Positions 1 to 8,650 are shown, numbered from the stretch's first letter. The stretch: 33,368 nt of DNA from Pirellulaceae bacterium (GCA_016784735.1 JADHUC010000103.1:1-33368), one strand, 5' to 3'. A program made the numbers and translations. The notes: a model not told the origin generated them from the sequence alone.

Positions 1-1259
1 GACGCCTTTGGCTTGGCGCCCGCCGTCACGGCCAACTCCCAACTGATGTCTTGGAACCAGATCTCGTTCGTGTCGTTCGTGATGGTGAACGTGTGCGTCA
101 CTTTAGCGAAAGGCTGCCCAGCAAACAATTCGACCCGAGTGGTGTGACGGCCGACTTGCTGCCCATCTTCGCGCCGGTAGAACCCCTCGAACTTGACGCA
201 CGCCGCGACCGGTCCAACCGCCTCGATGCACATGTCCTCGCCGTCGGCTGACGCGCTGGCCGCGTTTCCATTCTGGTCGACCACATAGAGCCCTCGCGTC
301 CCCTGGCAAGTGGCCACCACACGATCGCCAGATCGGATCTCCTTAATCGGCGATGGGCCAAGACCGAGCACGTACACGGCCGCGCCGGTATCAACGACAA
401 TGTCATCACCATGGCTTTTCAGCGTGATCGCCTTGGCCGGGTTCGATCGCTTCGACTCGCCAGCCACCTGGACGTAGCATCCGTCCTTCGAATTCACCAA
501 AGCATCGAACCGTACCCATTTGACCGATCCCTCCGGAGCCCACAGACCGGTCACTTCGCACTGTGAAGGCAGTTCTGTTCCCTTTCCATCGACGACCCGA
601 AGGCCGGCCGTATCCCAAAGTGCCCCTGCCGGGAACGGCACGCCGAAGGTCACGGGCCATGAGCGGGCGGCGTCGATGCCGTCAGGCACGTCGATTTCCA
701 CAGGAATTCGCATGTCAGGATCGAGCGGTCGCTCGGGACTGCGGGCCGAAAGAAACGCCTCGACGGAACCTGTGACTTGGTCTCCCTCGGTCAACGTCAC
801 GCGGAAGCGTGCCTTCGCCAGACCGTGCCGTCTCAGGTCCACCCGCAACCTGCCACGCTCGTCGATCGGTGTCACCGTGATCTCGGCCACAGGCTGCGAT
901 TCGCCCGGGCGGAACAATGCCGCGGTGAGTTTGCACGACTCCAATCCAACTCTGGTCGGTCTCAGCCGAACACTGCCTTCGATCCATCGCTCGCCCGGTC
1001 GTGCCTCCAATCGCTCGAAATCCAGTCGCAAGCCGTTGCCCGACGTCAGCAGTCGGGCGTCTGCTGCCACAGCTTCCTCGGTCTCCGCCGCCGATTGTTC
1101 CTCCGCCGCGGCAGGCGGATCGGGCGCCTTCCTGAACTTCGCTAACGGGTCAGGGGAAAAATCGAAAACGAGCGACTCGGCCCCTGACACCGACGGCGAT
1201 GGCAGAGCCAAGCTCAAGACACACACTCCGACCAGCCCAAGAAATGACGTTTTGTACAT
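1..1259 (-). CDS. YetA/PcRGLX-like secreted protein, N-terminal part (3' end outside window)
   Basis: The reading frame is open from an ATG at 1259 to the left edge, giving 419 visible residues. An AAAGGGAG ribosome site lies about 8 nt before the ATG. The product starts with a Sec-type leader (MYKTSFLGLVGVCVLSLAL), followed by a low-complexity Ala/Glu stretch and a roughly 100-residue beta-rich region. After that comes a segment with the pattern of the N-terminal RIFT barrel of YetA and of the rhamnogalacturonan exolyase PcRGLX: PVTFGVPFPAGAL, then GTELPSQCEV, then APEGSVKWVRFDALV. PcRGLX is the founder of lyase family PL26, so the protein may act on rhamnogalacturonan-like glycans. The catalytic domain is not in view, so activity cannot be judged. 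It lies 33 nt after the LamG/propeller gene on the same strand, so the two are probably co-transcribed. Confidence 0.8.
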   Translation of the reverse strand, partial: MYKTSFLGLVGVCVLSLALPSPSVSGAESLVFDFSPDPLAKFRKAPDPPAAAEEQSAAETEEAVAADARLLTSGNGLRLDFERLEARPGERWIEGSVRLRPTRVGLESCKLTAALFRPGESQPVAEITVTPIDERGRLRVDLRRHGLAKARFRVTLTEGDQVTGSVEAFLSARSPERPLDPDMRIPVEIDVPDGIDAARSWPVTFGVPFPAGALWDTAGLRVVDGKGTELPSQCEVTGLWAPEGSVKWVRFDALVNSKDGCYVQVAGESKRSNPAKAITLKSHGDDIVVDTGAAVYVLGLGPSPIKEIRSGDRVVATCQGTRGLYVVDQNGNAASASADGEDMCIEAVGPVAACVKFEGFYRREDGQQVGRHTTRVELFAGQPFAKVTHTFTITNDTNEIWFQDISWELAVTAGAKPKA

Positions 1260-1292
1260 CCCGCACGCTCCCTTTGTATTGCGCCTACCAGT

Positions 1293-2957
1293 TCAGCGCT
1301 GCTTCGCGAGTTCGGCAATCTCGGCCGCGCTTAGTGTGCGATCGTAGATTCGCAGATCCTTCATTTGACCGTCGAAGTAGTCGTGCTGGCCGACCCCAAT
1401 CTTCAGCGACGTCTTGGACGTCAGGTCGTAGTCGCTCGGATCGAACTTGGTGCTCTCTCCAACACATGCGCCGTCCACGTACAGCGTGAGGCGATCGTTG
1501 CCCTTGACCGCCGCCAGATGATGCCAATCTGCCGACAAGGCCCTGTCGTAGGTTGCGCCCTTACCAGCTTCAAGCGAAAACACATGCCCGGAGGGAAGCA
1601 CGCCGCAGAACAGCTTTCCGTCGTACACGGCCATCGACCATGCCCGGCGGTAGCGCACGTCGGGAGTCTTGTCGAGTTGGCCGGTGGAGACCCACGTCGT
1701 ACCTCCGTCGTAACGATAGACTGCGGCTAGGGGCAGCGTACCGGCGTACAGCTTGCCGTTGTAGACTGCCATGCCCATGACTTCCTTCTCCTCGCCCAGT
1801 CGGCCGCAGTGCGTCCATCGCTGTGGTCCGTCGAATCGGAACACCGAGCCGGTCGGCCAAGTGCCGACATGAATGCGGCCTTGGTAAACTGCCATGGAGT
1901 ATACCTGTGTTGTGTCAGGCACCGGGCCCAGTCGCGTCCAGTCCGTTCCGCCGTCGTAACGGAAGAAACCGCCCTCGTCGTAGCTTAGTCCGTAGAGGCT
2001 GCCATTGTGGACGCCCAAGTGCGTCACGCGCAGTCCCGGACATCCGCACGAGGTCCATAATCCGTCGCCGTCGTAGCGATACATTCCCCGCGTTCGCGGC
2101 CTGTCGCGCCAAGCGCCGCTGGTCCCCGTTCCGGCGTAGAGTTGACCGCCATAGACTGCCAGGCCACTGATGCTGCGCACGTCGGCAACCTTGCCACAGT
2201 CGGTCCAACGCGTTCCGCCCTCGTAGCGAAAGACCTTGCCACCATGTTTCGTGTTGGCCGACAACGGCAAGGACGATCCGCCGCCACTGTAGCACTCCGA
2301 TCCGGCGTACAGCTTCCCATCGTACACGGCCATCCCGGTGATCGCGTTCGAAACGTCCGGACTGCCGCAGTCGATCCATTGCATGCCACCTGCGTAGCGG
2401 TACACGTGCCCCGTTTCGCCCTCGCCGGGTTCCCACGTGGCAGCGTACAGGTCGCCATCGTAGACGACCAGCGACTTGACGTATTGGCAGTTGCCAGGCC
2501 GGCCGCAATCTAACCATTCCGGGTCGATTCGGCCGGCGTCGATCCCAAAGAAAACATTCCGCCAATTCGACTGGGCCGAGGTGACGCCGGCATAGCTCAT
2601 GATGCTCAGCGTAACACCGGTTCGCGTGGCCGGATCGAACCAACTGAGCACGTCGCCCAGCGCGTCGTACCTTTCGTCTTCTGTGTGGATCCAAACGGCA
2701 ATAGAAAACGGGCGTTTGCCCAGTTGGAGCGCGTCGCTGGTGGGGACTTCCAGCCATGCGCGGCTGAACAACGCGCCCTCGGTCAGGGCGAAGTTGACGT
2801 CGTGGTTGACCGCGTGGTGCTCGTTGCCGGAATGGTCCTTGCAGTCGCGATCGAGCTTCCAATGGGCGATCAGACCGTCCTGAGCAAGCGTCGGATGCGA
2901 GACAAGTAAGAACAACGCGATAACGGCGGTCACCAAACGAAGGCCGTATTGAGTCAT
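1293..2957 (-). CDS. secreted LamG-like protein with a seven-bladed propeller inserted in the fold
   Basis: The protein has 554 residues with a Sec leader ending near TLAQ (about residue 25). Residues 27-145 read as the first half of a LamG/concanavalin-like sandwich (GLIAHWKLDRD, PFSIAVWI). Residues 470-554 read as its second half (DWHHLAAVKGNDRLTLYVDG, then GQMKDLRIYDRTLSAAEIAEL). Between them, about residues 148-468, are seven repeats of the pattern W-x-D/S-C-G ... VYDGKLYAGT ... VYRYDGGT, as expected for a seven-bladed beta-propeller. I chose the ATG at 2957 over the in-frame ATG at 2972 because GAGGTG sits about 6 nt upstream of it. Function is unknown; carbohydrate or surface binding is likely. 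A polysaccharide substrate is inferred only from the YetA-like gene 33 nt downstream. Confidence 0.85.
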   Translation of the reverse strand: MTQYGLRLVTAVIALFLLVSHPTLAQDGLIAHWKLDRDCKDHSGNEHHAVNHDVNFALTEGALFSRAWLEVPTSDALQLGKRPFSIAVWIHTEDERYDALGDVLSWFDPATRTGVTLSIMSYAGVTSAQSNWRNVFFGIDAGRIDPEWLDCGRPGNCQYVKSLVVYDGDLYAATWEPGEGETGHVYRYAGGMQWIDCGSPDVSNAITGMAVYDGKLYAGSECYSGGGSSLPLSANTKHGGKVFRYEGGTRWTDCGKVADVRSISGLAVYGGQLYAGTGTSGAWRDRPRTRGMYRYDGDGLWTSCGCPGLRVTHLGVHNGSLYGLSYDEGGFFRYDGGTDWTRLGPVPDTTQVYSMAVYQGRIHVGTWPTGSVFRFDGPQRWTHCGRLGEEKEVMGMAVYNGKLYAGTLPLAAVYRYDGGTTWVSTGQLDKTPDVRYRRAWSMAVYDGKLFCGVLPSGHVFSLEAGKGATYDRALSADWHHLAAVKGNDRLTLYVDGACVGESTKFDPSDYDLTSKTSLKIGVGQHDYFDGQMKDLRIYDRTLSAAEIAELAKQR

Positions 2958-3191
2958 GGTAGCACCTCGCATGTTGTTATTGAGTAGCCAAAGGTGGAAT
3001 CAAACTGGGCAACCGATTGACACAGCGTAACGCGCTCTGATAGCAAACGCCACTGTTTGGACCGATGTGGACGGAAGGTCGGTGGCAAATATATGACAAA
3101 GGCAGTCCAACTGCACCGCGAAGAGGTGTACACTGTTAGCGATGGTGACGGCCAACATGCTGAGAATCGTGCTCAGGAAAGGAGCCTTGCG

Positions 3192-4097
3192 ATGGAAAGA
3201 AGCGGATCGGTAACGCGGCGGTGTTTCCTGGGGACATCCGCGGCCGTGAGTGTGGCTTTGGCCGGGCGGTATCTAGGGTCGTCGCCCGATGAGGCAGGGG
3301 CCGCGGAGACTGACGCGACTCGAAAGAGAGAGGAGCCGGTGATTGATTGTCATGCTCATCTGACGCACCACAGCTCTGCCAACTATGCCGAACGGGACCG
3401 CAGTCTAATCGAAGCGGCCGACAAACTGGGGATCGACCAACTTTGCTGCTCGCTGCTCACCCCGAAACGACCAGCCACTGCGGAAGGCTTCCGCGAGTGT
3501 AATGTGTGGGTGGCGGAAGCGATGAAAGAGTACAGCGGCCGCGTGCTGGGATACTGCTACGTGAATCCCGGGTGCGGTCGCGAGGCGTTGGACGACATCC
3601 GACGATGTGTCGAGGATCGTGGGTTCATGGGCGTTAAGCTTTACAACGAGCACAAATGCACGGAGCCCGTCGTCTTTCCTGTTGTCGAGTTGGCGATCGA
3701 GTTGCGTGTGCCGATCCTGCATCATGCGGGACACGGGCATCGCCCGATTCCCAATCAGCCAAACATCTCCGACGGCGGAGACCTGGCCGAGTTGGGACGA
3801 CGTTATCCCGAAGCGCGACTGATTTGCGCCCATGTTGGCGGAGGCGGCGATTGGGAGTGGACTATCAAGGCTTTGCGTCATGCCGACAACGTGTTTCTCG
3901 ATACCAGCGGCAGCGTGACCGACGAAGGGATCGTGGATATGGCTGTCGAAATGCTGGGCGTCGACCGGATATTGTTCGGCTGCGATATGTCGATGACGGC
4001 GGGTGTGGGCAAGGTCCGCGCCGCACGGCTGAGTCCCGAGGACAGGCAGAAGGTCCTTGGCGGTAACATGATGCAGCTCCTGAAGATGCGAGGGTGA
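3192..4097 (+). CDS. Tat-exported amidohydrolase (amidohydrolase_2 family)
   Basis: The protein has 301 residues. The ATG at 3192 is preceded by AGGAAAGGAG with good spacing; the longer in-frame extension from 3057 has no such site and is rejected. The N-terminus carries a twin-arginine signal (TRRCFLG, residues 8-14), so the enzyme is probably exported folded. The metal ligands of the ACMSD/lactonase type are all visible: HxH at 54-56 (DCHAHL), His at 177/178 (ILHHAGHG), His214 (CAHVGGG) and Asp265 (FGCDMS). Family members hydrolyse lactones or decarboxylate ring acids, and L-rhamnono-lactonase belongs to this superfamily. The substrate here is unknown. The gene is 3 nt before a second amidohydrolase-fold gene, so they are almost certainly co-translated. 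Confidence 0.88.
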   Translation: MERSGSVTRRCFLGTSAAVSVALAGRYLGSSPDEAGAAETDATRKREEPVIDCHAHLTHHSSANYAERDRSLIEAADKLGIDQLCCSLLTPKRPATAEGFRECNVWVAEAMKEYSGRVLGYCYVNPGCGREALDDIRRCVEDRGFMGVKLYNEHKCTEPVVFPVVELAIELRVPILHHAGHGHRPIPNQPNISDGGDLAELGRRYPEARLICAHVGGGGDWEWTIKALRHADNVFLDTSGSVTDEGIVDMAVEMLGVDRILFGCDMSMTAGVGKVRAARLSPEDRQKVLGGNMMQLLKMRG

Positions 4098-4100
4098 ATA

Positions 4101-4886
4101 ATGATTGTCGACACAAACGCCTATCTGGGCTATTTCGCGTTCCGCCAACTCCGCCACAATACCGCGGGCGAGTTGCTTCGGCTGATGGACGAAAAGGGAA
4201 TCGACAAGGCGATGGTCTCCAGCGCCAGCGCGATTACGTACCGCAACACGCAGCCGGCTAATGAGGAATTGGCGGCTGCCGTCCGGCCACACCGCGATCG
4301 ACTGATTCCCTTTGCCGTCGTGAATCCGTTCTACGCCGGATGGCAGGACGACCTGAAAGCCTGCCACGAGCAGTTTGGCGTGAAAGGGCTGCGACTGTAC
4401 CCGAAATGGCACAGCTATGCGTTGTCCGATCAGTGTTGCCTTGATCTGATCCGCGAGGCTGCCGATCGGAGCTTTCTGGTGTCCATACCATTGCGCGTCG
4501 AAGATTACCGCCAGAGAAGCTGGTTGGTCGACGTGCCGGACGTTCCGCATGGCGAAATCGTCGATCTGGTGAAAGCTTGTCCCAGAGCACGCTTCATCCT
4601 GGTGAATGGCATCGGCTTTGCTCGCTCGCCGCTTGGTAAGAAGGGCAGCGGTCTGCCGGCGAACTATTACATCGAGATCTCTCGCCTGAGCGCCACACTG
4701 GCCAACGAGGTCGGAACGCTGGTGTCACAGCTCGGAGCCGAACGAGTCGTGTTTGGCACCGGCATGCCCTTCAAGTATCCCGATCCCGCGTTCGTAAAGC
4801 TGGAGGTGCTCGATGCGACGCCCGAGGCCAAAGAGAAGATCTTCGGCGGCAACGCAGTCGGGCTGCTCGAACTGAATGCGAAGTGA
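4101..4886 (+). CDS. amidohydrolase-fold protein lacking the metal ligands (putative pseudoenzyme)
   Basis: The protein has 261 residues and no signal peptide, starting 3 nt after the previous stop. The fold pattern is that of amidohydrolase_2: MIVDTNAYLG at strand 1, KGLRLYPKWHSY in the middle, ERVVFGTGMPF and FGGNAVGLL at the end. Aligned by eye to its neighbour, the ligands are gone. HxH is replaced by N6-A-Y8, the mid-barrel His by the segment SIPLRVED, the AHVGG His by N169 (LVNGIG), and the final Asp by G221 (FGTGMPF). It therefore probably lacks the usual metal-dependent chemistry and may be a structural or regulatory partner, or a carbohydrate binder. The neighbouring enzyme has a Tat signal and this one does not, so this protein would need to ride along with it or stay in the cytoplasm. 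Confidence 0.85.
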   Translation: MIVDTNAYLGYFAFRQLRHNTAGELLRLMDEKGIDKAMVSSASAITYRNTQPANEELAAAVRPHRDRLIPFAVVNPFYAGWQDDLKACHEQFGVKGLRLYPKWHSYALSDQCCLDLIREAADRSFLVSIPLRVEDYRQRSWLVDVPDVPHGEIVDLVKACPRARFILVNGIGFARSPLGKKGSGLPANYYIEISRLSATLANEVGTLVSQLGAERVVFGTGMPFKYPDPAFVKLEVLDATPEAKEKIFGGNAVGLLELNAK

Positions 4887-4927
4887 TTCCAATCATTGCA
4901 GGGCAAGTCCTCTCAATAGGAGTCGAG

Positions 4928-6442
4928 ATGATGGCTGCGCATTTTCGTCGCCGTAGGGCGATTGCTGTCTTGCTGGTGCTAGCCGTGACGATGCTTGCCC
5001 GGCGGGCGGTCGCCGGTGAGCCTGCTCCGCCGTTCAAAGCTGGATTTGCTGAAACGGACATCACCCCCGGCGAAGGCATGGAGAAGCCCGGCGGATACCA
5101 CAAGTCGTTTGTGCGGCGCACGCAGGATCCGTGCAAGGTCCGCGCGGCCGTTTTCGACGACGGAGCGACCCGCGTTGCGCTGGTGGGCATCGACGCTCTG
5201 ATCGTTCCCCGGCAATTGGTCAAGGCGGTCCGGAAGGACATCGGAGCCCAATGCGGTATCGAGCCCGAGGCGGTGCTGATCGGCGCATCGCATTCGCACT
5301 CGTCGGGACCCGTCGGCATGGTCCAACCGGGCGAGTACGATCATGCTTCCGATCTGGTGAAGAAGCTGGCCTATGAACATTCGTCGTGCGCCGATCCCAA
5401 GTATCTGGAACGCGTGCAGAAAGAGATCGTCAACGCCGTCTGCCAGGCGGATAAGAACCGGGTCGAAGCGGCATGCGGTGCAGACAGCGGCCACGAGGAC
5501 AAAGTCGCTTTCAATCGCCGCTTCCGGATGAAGAACGGTTTGACGTTCACGCATCCCGGCAAACGAAACCCGGATATCGTCGAGCCAGCCGCGCCAATCG
5601 ATCCGGAGGTGGGAGTGATCGGAGCCTGGGACACAACTGGCAAGCTTTTGGGTTGCGTCGTCAACTACGCCAATCACGGCACGACTGGTGCCGGCGGTTG
5701 GTCGGCCAATTGGATCTACTACATGGAGCAAGTCATCCGCGGCTCGATGGGCGACGACGTGATCGTCGTCTTCCTGAATGGCGACTGCGGCGATATTACC
5801 CAAGTGGATAACCTCAGCCCGTATCCCAACATCGACGGCCCCATCGTCGGCGGTCGCGTCGGTGCCGAGGCTGTCAAAGTGCTGTTGAGTATGCATCGCG
5901 GATCGCTGGCTCCGTTGGATGCCAAGGTTAAGGTATGGAATATCAAACGCCGTCCACCCAATCCCGAGAAGGTGAAGAGCTGCTTGGAGGAAGCCAAGAA
6001 GAACCCGGATCGCGTTCCCACTTGGACGAAGGAGACGTTGATGTTGGACGCGTTGATCGCCAACGAGCCGGAAGTGGAAGTCGAAGTGCAGGCGGTTCAG
6101 GTCGGGCCGGCCGTGTTTGTGACCAACGAGGCCGAGATGTTCGTCGAGTACGGCTTGGAGTTGAAAGAGAAGAGCCAGTTCGAATTCACGTTCCCCGTCG
6201 AGTTGGCCAACGGCTGCGTGGGCTACATACCGTCCGAGGAGGCGATGGGGCCACATGGTGGCGGCTACGAGACGCGGCTGACCAGTTACAGCAACCTGGA
6301 GATCACGGCGGGCCGACAAATGCTCGACGCCGGGCTGGAACTCGTCGGCCAGATGACACCGAGCAAGGCTCCGACGCCGAAAGAGATCCCGCCTTCGAAC
6401 AAACCCTGGTCGTACGGCAGCGTGCCGCCGGAACTGGAATAG
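4928..6442 (+). CDS. neutral/alkaline ceramidase-like secreted hydrolase
   Basis: About 504 residues with a Sec leader after an Arg-rich start (HFRRRR, then AIAVLLVLAVTML). The ATG at 4928 follows AGGAG by 5 nt; ATG 4931 is an equal alternative. The upstream ATG at 4883 overlaps the previous gene and lacks a ribosome site. The N-terminal neutral-ceramidase domain is clear: AGFAETDITPG at the start, GASHSHSSGP (zinc-binding HxH), NYANHGTT (another His ligand), NGDCGDIT, TNEAEMFVEYG, and GYIPSEEAM followed by GGYET near the end. Family enzymes are zinc amidases that cleave ceramides. Planctomycetes carry many such paralogues whose substrates are not established, so ceramide is not assumed here. 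It follows the amidohydrolase pair by 41 nt and is probably in the same operon. Confidence 0.88.
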   Translation: MMAAHFRRRRAIAVLLVLAVTMLARRAVAGEPAPPFKAGFAETDITPGEGMEKPGGYHKSFVRRTQDPCKVRAAVFDDGATRVALVGIDALIVPRQLVKAVRKDIGAQCGIEPEAVLIGASHSHSSGPVGMVQPGEYDHASDLVKKLAYEHSSCADPKYLERVQKEIVNAVCQADKNRVEAACGADSGHEDKVAFNRRFRMKNGLTFTHPGKRNPDIVEPAAPIDPEVGVIGAWDTTGKLLGCVVNYANHGTTGAGGWSANWIYYMEQVIRGSMGDDVIVVFLNGDCGDITQVDNLSPYPNIDGPIVGGRVGAEAVKVLLSMHRGSLAPLDAKVKVWNIKRRPPNPEKVKSCLEEAKKNPDRVPTWTKETLMLDALIANEPEVEVEVQAVQVGPAVFVTNEAEMFVEYGLELKEKSQFEFTFPVELANGCVGYIPSEEAMGPHGGGYETRLTSYSNLEITAGRQMLDAGLELVGQMTPSKAPTPKEIPPSNKPWSYGSVPPELE

Positions 6443-6493
6443 CACGCGGGATCGCCATAGGAGAGCTTTCTGCGTACATCGGGAAACCATATC

Positions 6494-6575
6494 GTTTAAC
6501 CCGAAGCCGGAGGCGATGGCGGGCGGTGGGATAGACTGTCCACTCGCGACGCCCGCCATCGGCTTCGGGTTAAAC
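6494..6575. repeat. 82-bp imperfect inverted repeat (REP/MITE-like)
   Basis: The left arm, 6494-6524, begins GTTTAACCCGAAGCC and ends GATGGCGGGC. The right arm, 6551-6575, is its reverse complement apart from a 6-nt insertion (GGAGGC) in the left arm. The loop is 26 nt. It lies between the stop of the ceramidase-like gene and the start of the esterase gene, both on the plus strand. It could form a strong hairpin that ends or attenuates transcription, or be a dispersed palindromic element. There is no T-run after it. Confidence 0.75.
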
Positions 6576-6624
6576 GGTCCAGCGGAGAGAACCCTGGAAC
6601 AACCAGTCACAGAAAGGGTCCGAG

Positions 6625-8613
6625 ATGTTAGCACGAATGTCGATACGGAACGTGGCGCTGATGATCGGCGCACTGTCGCTAATGAGTGTTTGTCGCGCCG
6701 CATGGGCTGGCGAGGCTGCGGATGTGCCGTCTCCCGCCAAGATGCTTGTGGACTACTATCATCAGATGTCGGTCCCAAAGCCGTTCGTCGTTCGGGAAGG
6801 GGATGCTTTTGAAAAGCACCGCGACGAGTTGCGTCAGAAAGTGTTCAAGAGTGTTGGCTTGTGGCCGCTGCCCAAACGGGTTCCGCTGGACGTCCATCAG
6901 TCGCCGCCGCTTGACCATCCGTGGTGTACGGTCCGGAGGATCTACTACCAGCTTTGGCCCGGCGTCTATTCGGCCGGGCTGCTATTTGTGCCCAAGCAAT
7001 TGACCGAGGAACCTGCTCCGGCGATGCTCTGCCCGCACGGCCATTGGAGCGACGGGAACGCGCATCCCGAGGTCCAGAAGCGATGCTTGTACTTCGCGCG
7101 ACTGGGCTACGTGACGTTTTCGTCCACGCAGAACCATTTCGAGGACTTGTACATTGGCGTTTCGCACCAGACGCTGATGATCTGGAACAACCTGCGAGCA
7201 CTGGACTACTTGGAATCGCTCCCGCTAGTGGACCGATCGCGGATTGGCGTGGCCGGCGCCTCGGGCGGGGGCCTGCAAGCGCAAATGGTCGTCGGCTTGG
7301 ACGACCGCGTACGCGCGGCGACCGTCGTCGGGCTGACGTGCGACTTCCGCGAGATCATGTTCCCGGACCGGCACCACTGCACGTGCAACCATTTCCCGCA
7401 AGTGATGCAGTTCACCGACCATCCGGAGATCAGTGCATTGGGTCTGCCCACGGCCTTGCAGTTCTTGACGATGAACGACTGGACGAAGAGTTTCGAACGT
7501 GACAACCTCCCCACGATTCAAAAACTGTACGCGGCCAACGGCCATCCCGATAGGGTGGACTGCAAGTATTACAACACGCCTCACTCGTACGACAAAGAGA
7601 AACGCGAGCGAACTTACTGGTGGATGGAACGGTGGGTCCGAGGTAACGACGCAGGCGAACCGGTCGTCGAACCTGAAGACATCGAGACGTTCCCGGTGAA
7701 AATGCTGCAAGAGCTTTCGGTGGACGTACCTGCGAACAAGGGATTTGGCGAACTCAGCCTCATATACACGGACGAACGTGGCTACCAGGCGCCGGCGCTG
7801 ACCACGGCCGCGGGACTGCAGGAGTATCAAAAGAAGATGCTAACGTCGCTCAATGACCTGCTGGGCATGGGCGTTGCGCTTCCACGTGCGGACAAAGACC
7901 CGAAGATGCTTCGCAGCCAGACCGAAGATGATTTGGTCATCGAGCACATCGGCTATCCAAGCGAAGGTGGAATCCTGGTGCCGACAATCGTGATTTGCCG
8001 CAAACAGGCACAAGTCAAGCTGCCCGTGACGATCGTCTTTTCCAAGGCAGGTAAAGACACTCTGCTGGCGGAAACGGGCCCCGACTCGCCCCGCCAACTC
8101 GCCCAAGACGGATCACTCGTCGTGCTGCCCGACGTGCGATGCTACGGCGAGATGTTTTCCACCGCCGCAGCCGGCAACGAAGTCAACAGCCGTCAAGCTG
8201 CGGGCTGGCAACGGAATGGGATCGTATGGGGCCGGCCGGTATCGGGTATGGCGTGCACGGACATTCAAGGCGTCCTGGACGGGCTGTCGGGGCGGCCCGA
8301 TACGGACATGAGTCGCGTAAAGCTGCTCAGCCGAAAATCAGGCGATCTGGCCATCGCCGCCCTGTTTGCCGCTGCACTTGATCCCCGCATCGCCGAAGCC
8401 GACGTGGATTTGGCCGGCTGTTGCTTTCAGAAGCGGAATATGCCTCTCGTGAGTTGCGTGCTCCACCACGGCGACGTATTCCAATGGGCCGCATTGGCAG
8501 TCGATCGAAAGCTGACACTTCGCAACGTTCCAGCGGAAGCCGGCGATCCGGCATGGCTGAGAACCGCGTTTGCCCTGGCGGAAAACGGCGACGGACTGCG
8601 CGTCGTCCCATAG
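6625..8613 (+). CDS. secreted tandem alpha/beta hydrolase (acetyl-xylan-esterase-like), second domain degenerate
   Basis: The protein has 662 residues. The ATG at 6625 has AAAGGG a few nt upstream, and a Sec leader ends near AWAGE (residues 25-30). Residues 85-345 form an alpha/beta hydrolase of the acetyl-xylan-esterase/abhydrolase_7 kind: oxyanion segment PAMLCPHGHW, nucleophile elbow VAGASGGG with Ser213, and probable catalytic His320 in NTPHSYDKE. Residues about 400-662 repeat the fold: VPTIVICRKQ, PVTIVFSKAGK, VVLPDVRCYGE and FAAALDPRIAEADV. In this second copy the elbow reads LLSRKSGDLAI, with Lys where the serine should be. The likely role is removal of acyl groups from sugars in the periplasm, with domain 2 structural or binding. 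It is the last gene of this plus-strand block and is followed by a convergent gene. Confidence 0.82.
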   Translation: MLARMSIRNVALMIGALSLMSVCRAAWAGEAADVPSPAKMLVDYYHQMSVPKPFVVREGDAFEKHRDELRQKVFKSVGLWPLPKRVPLDVHQSPPLDHPWCTVRRIYYQLWPGVYSAGLLFVPKQLTEEPAPAMLCPHGHWSDGNAHPEVQKRCLYFARLGYVTFSSTQNHFEDLYIGVSHQTLMIWNNLRALDYLESLPLVDRSRIGVAGASGGGLQAQMVVGLDDRVRAATVVGLTCDFREIMFPDRHHCTCNHFPQVMQFTDHPEISALGLPTALQFLTMNDWTKSFERDNLPTIQKLYAANGHPDRVDCKYYNTPHSYDKEKRERTYWWMERWVRGNDAGEPVVEPEDIETFPVKMLQELSVDVPANKGFGELSLIYTDERGYQAPALTTAAGLQEYQKKMLTSLNDLLGMGVALPRADKDPKMLRSQTEDDLVIEHIGYPSEGGILVPTIVICRKQAQVKLPVTIVFSKAGKDTLLAETGPDSPRQLAQDGSLVVLPDVRCYGEMFSTAAAGNEVNSRQAAGWQRNGIVWGRPVSGMACTDIQGVLDGLSGRPDTDMSRVKLLSRKSGDLAIAALFAAALDPRIAEADVDLAGCCFQKRNMPLVSCVLHHGDVFQWAALAVDRKLTLRNVPAEAGDPAWLRTAFALAENGDGLRVVP

Positions 8614-8650
8614 CACGGATCTCAGCCTCAACCGGATAGGTCCAACGGAT

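Noticed and set aside
520..1347. 275-codon plus-strand frame at the left end
   Set aside because: Shadow of the YetA-like minus-strand gene; Ser/Arg-rich composition without motif.
3405..4550. 381-codon minus-strand frame across the two amidohydrolase genes
   Set aside because: Antisense shadow spanning two recognisable plus-strand genes, with no protein family pattern.
4979..6778. 599-codon open frame on the minus strand opposite the ceramidase-like gene
   Set aside because: It is a shadow produced by GC-rich codon bias. It has no domain pattern, leader or ribosome site, and the plus-strand frame has clear ceramidase motifs.
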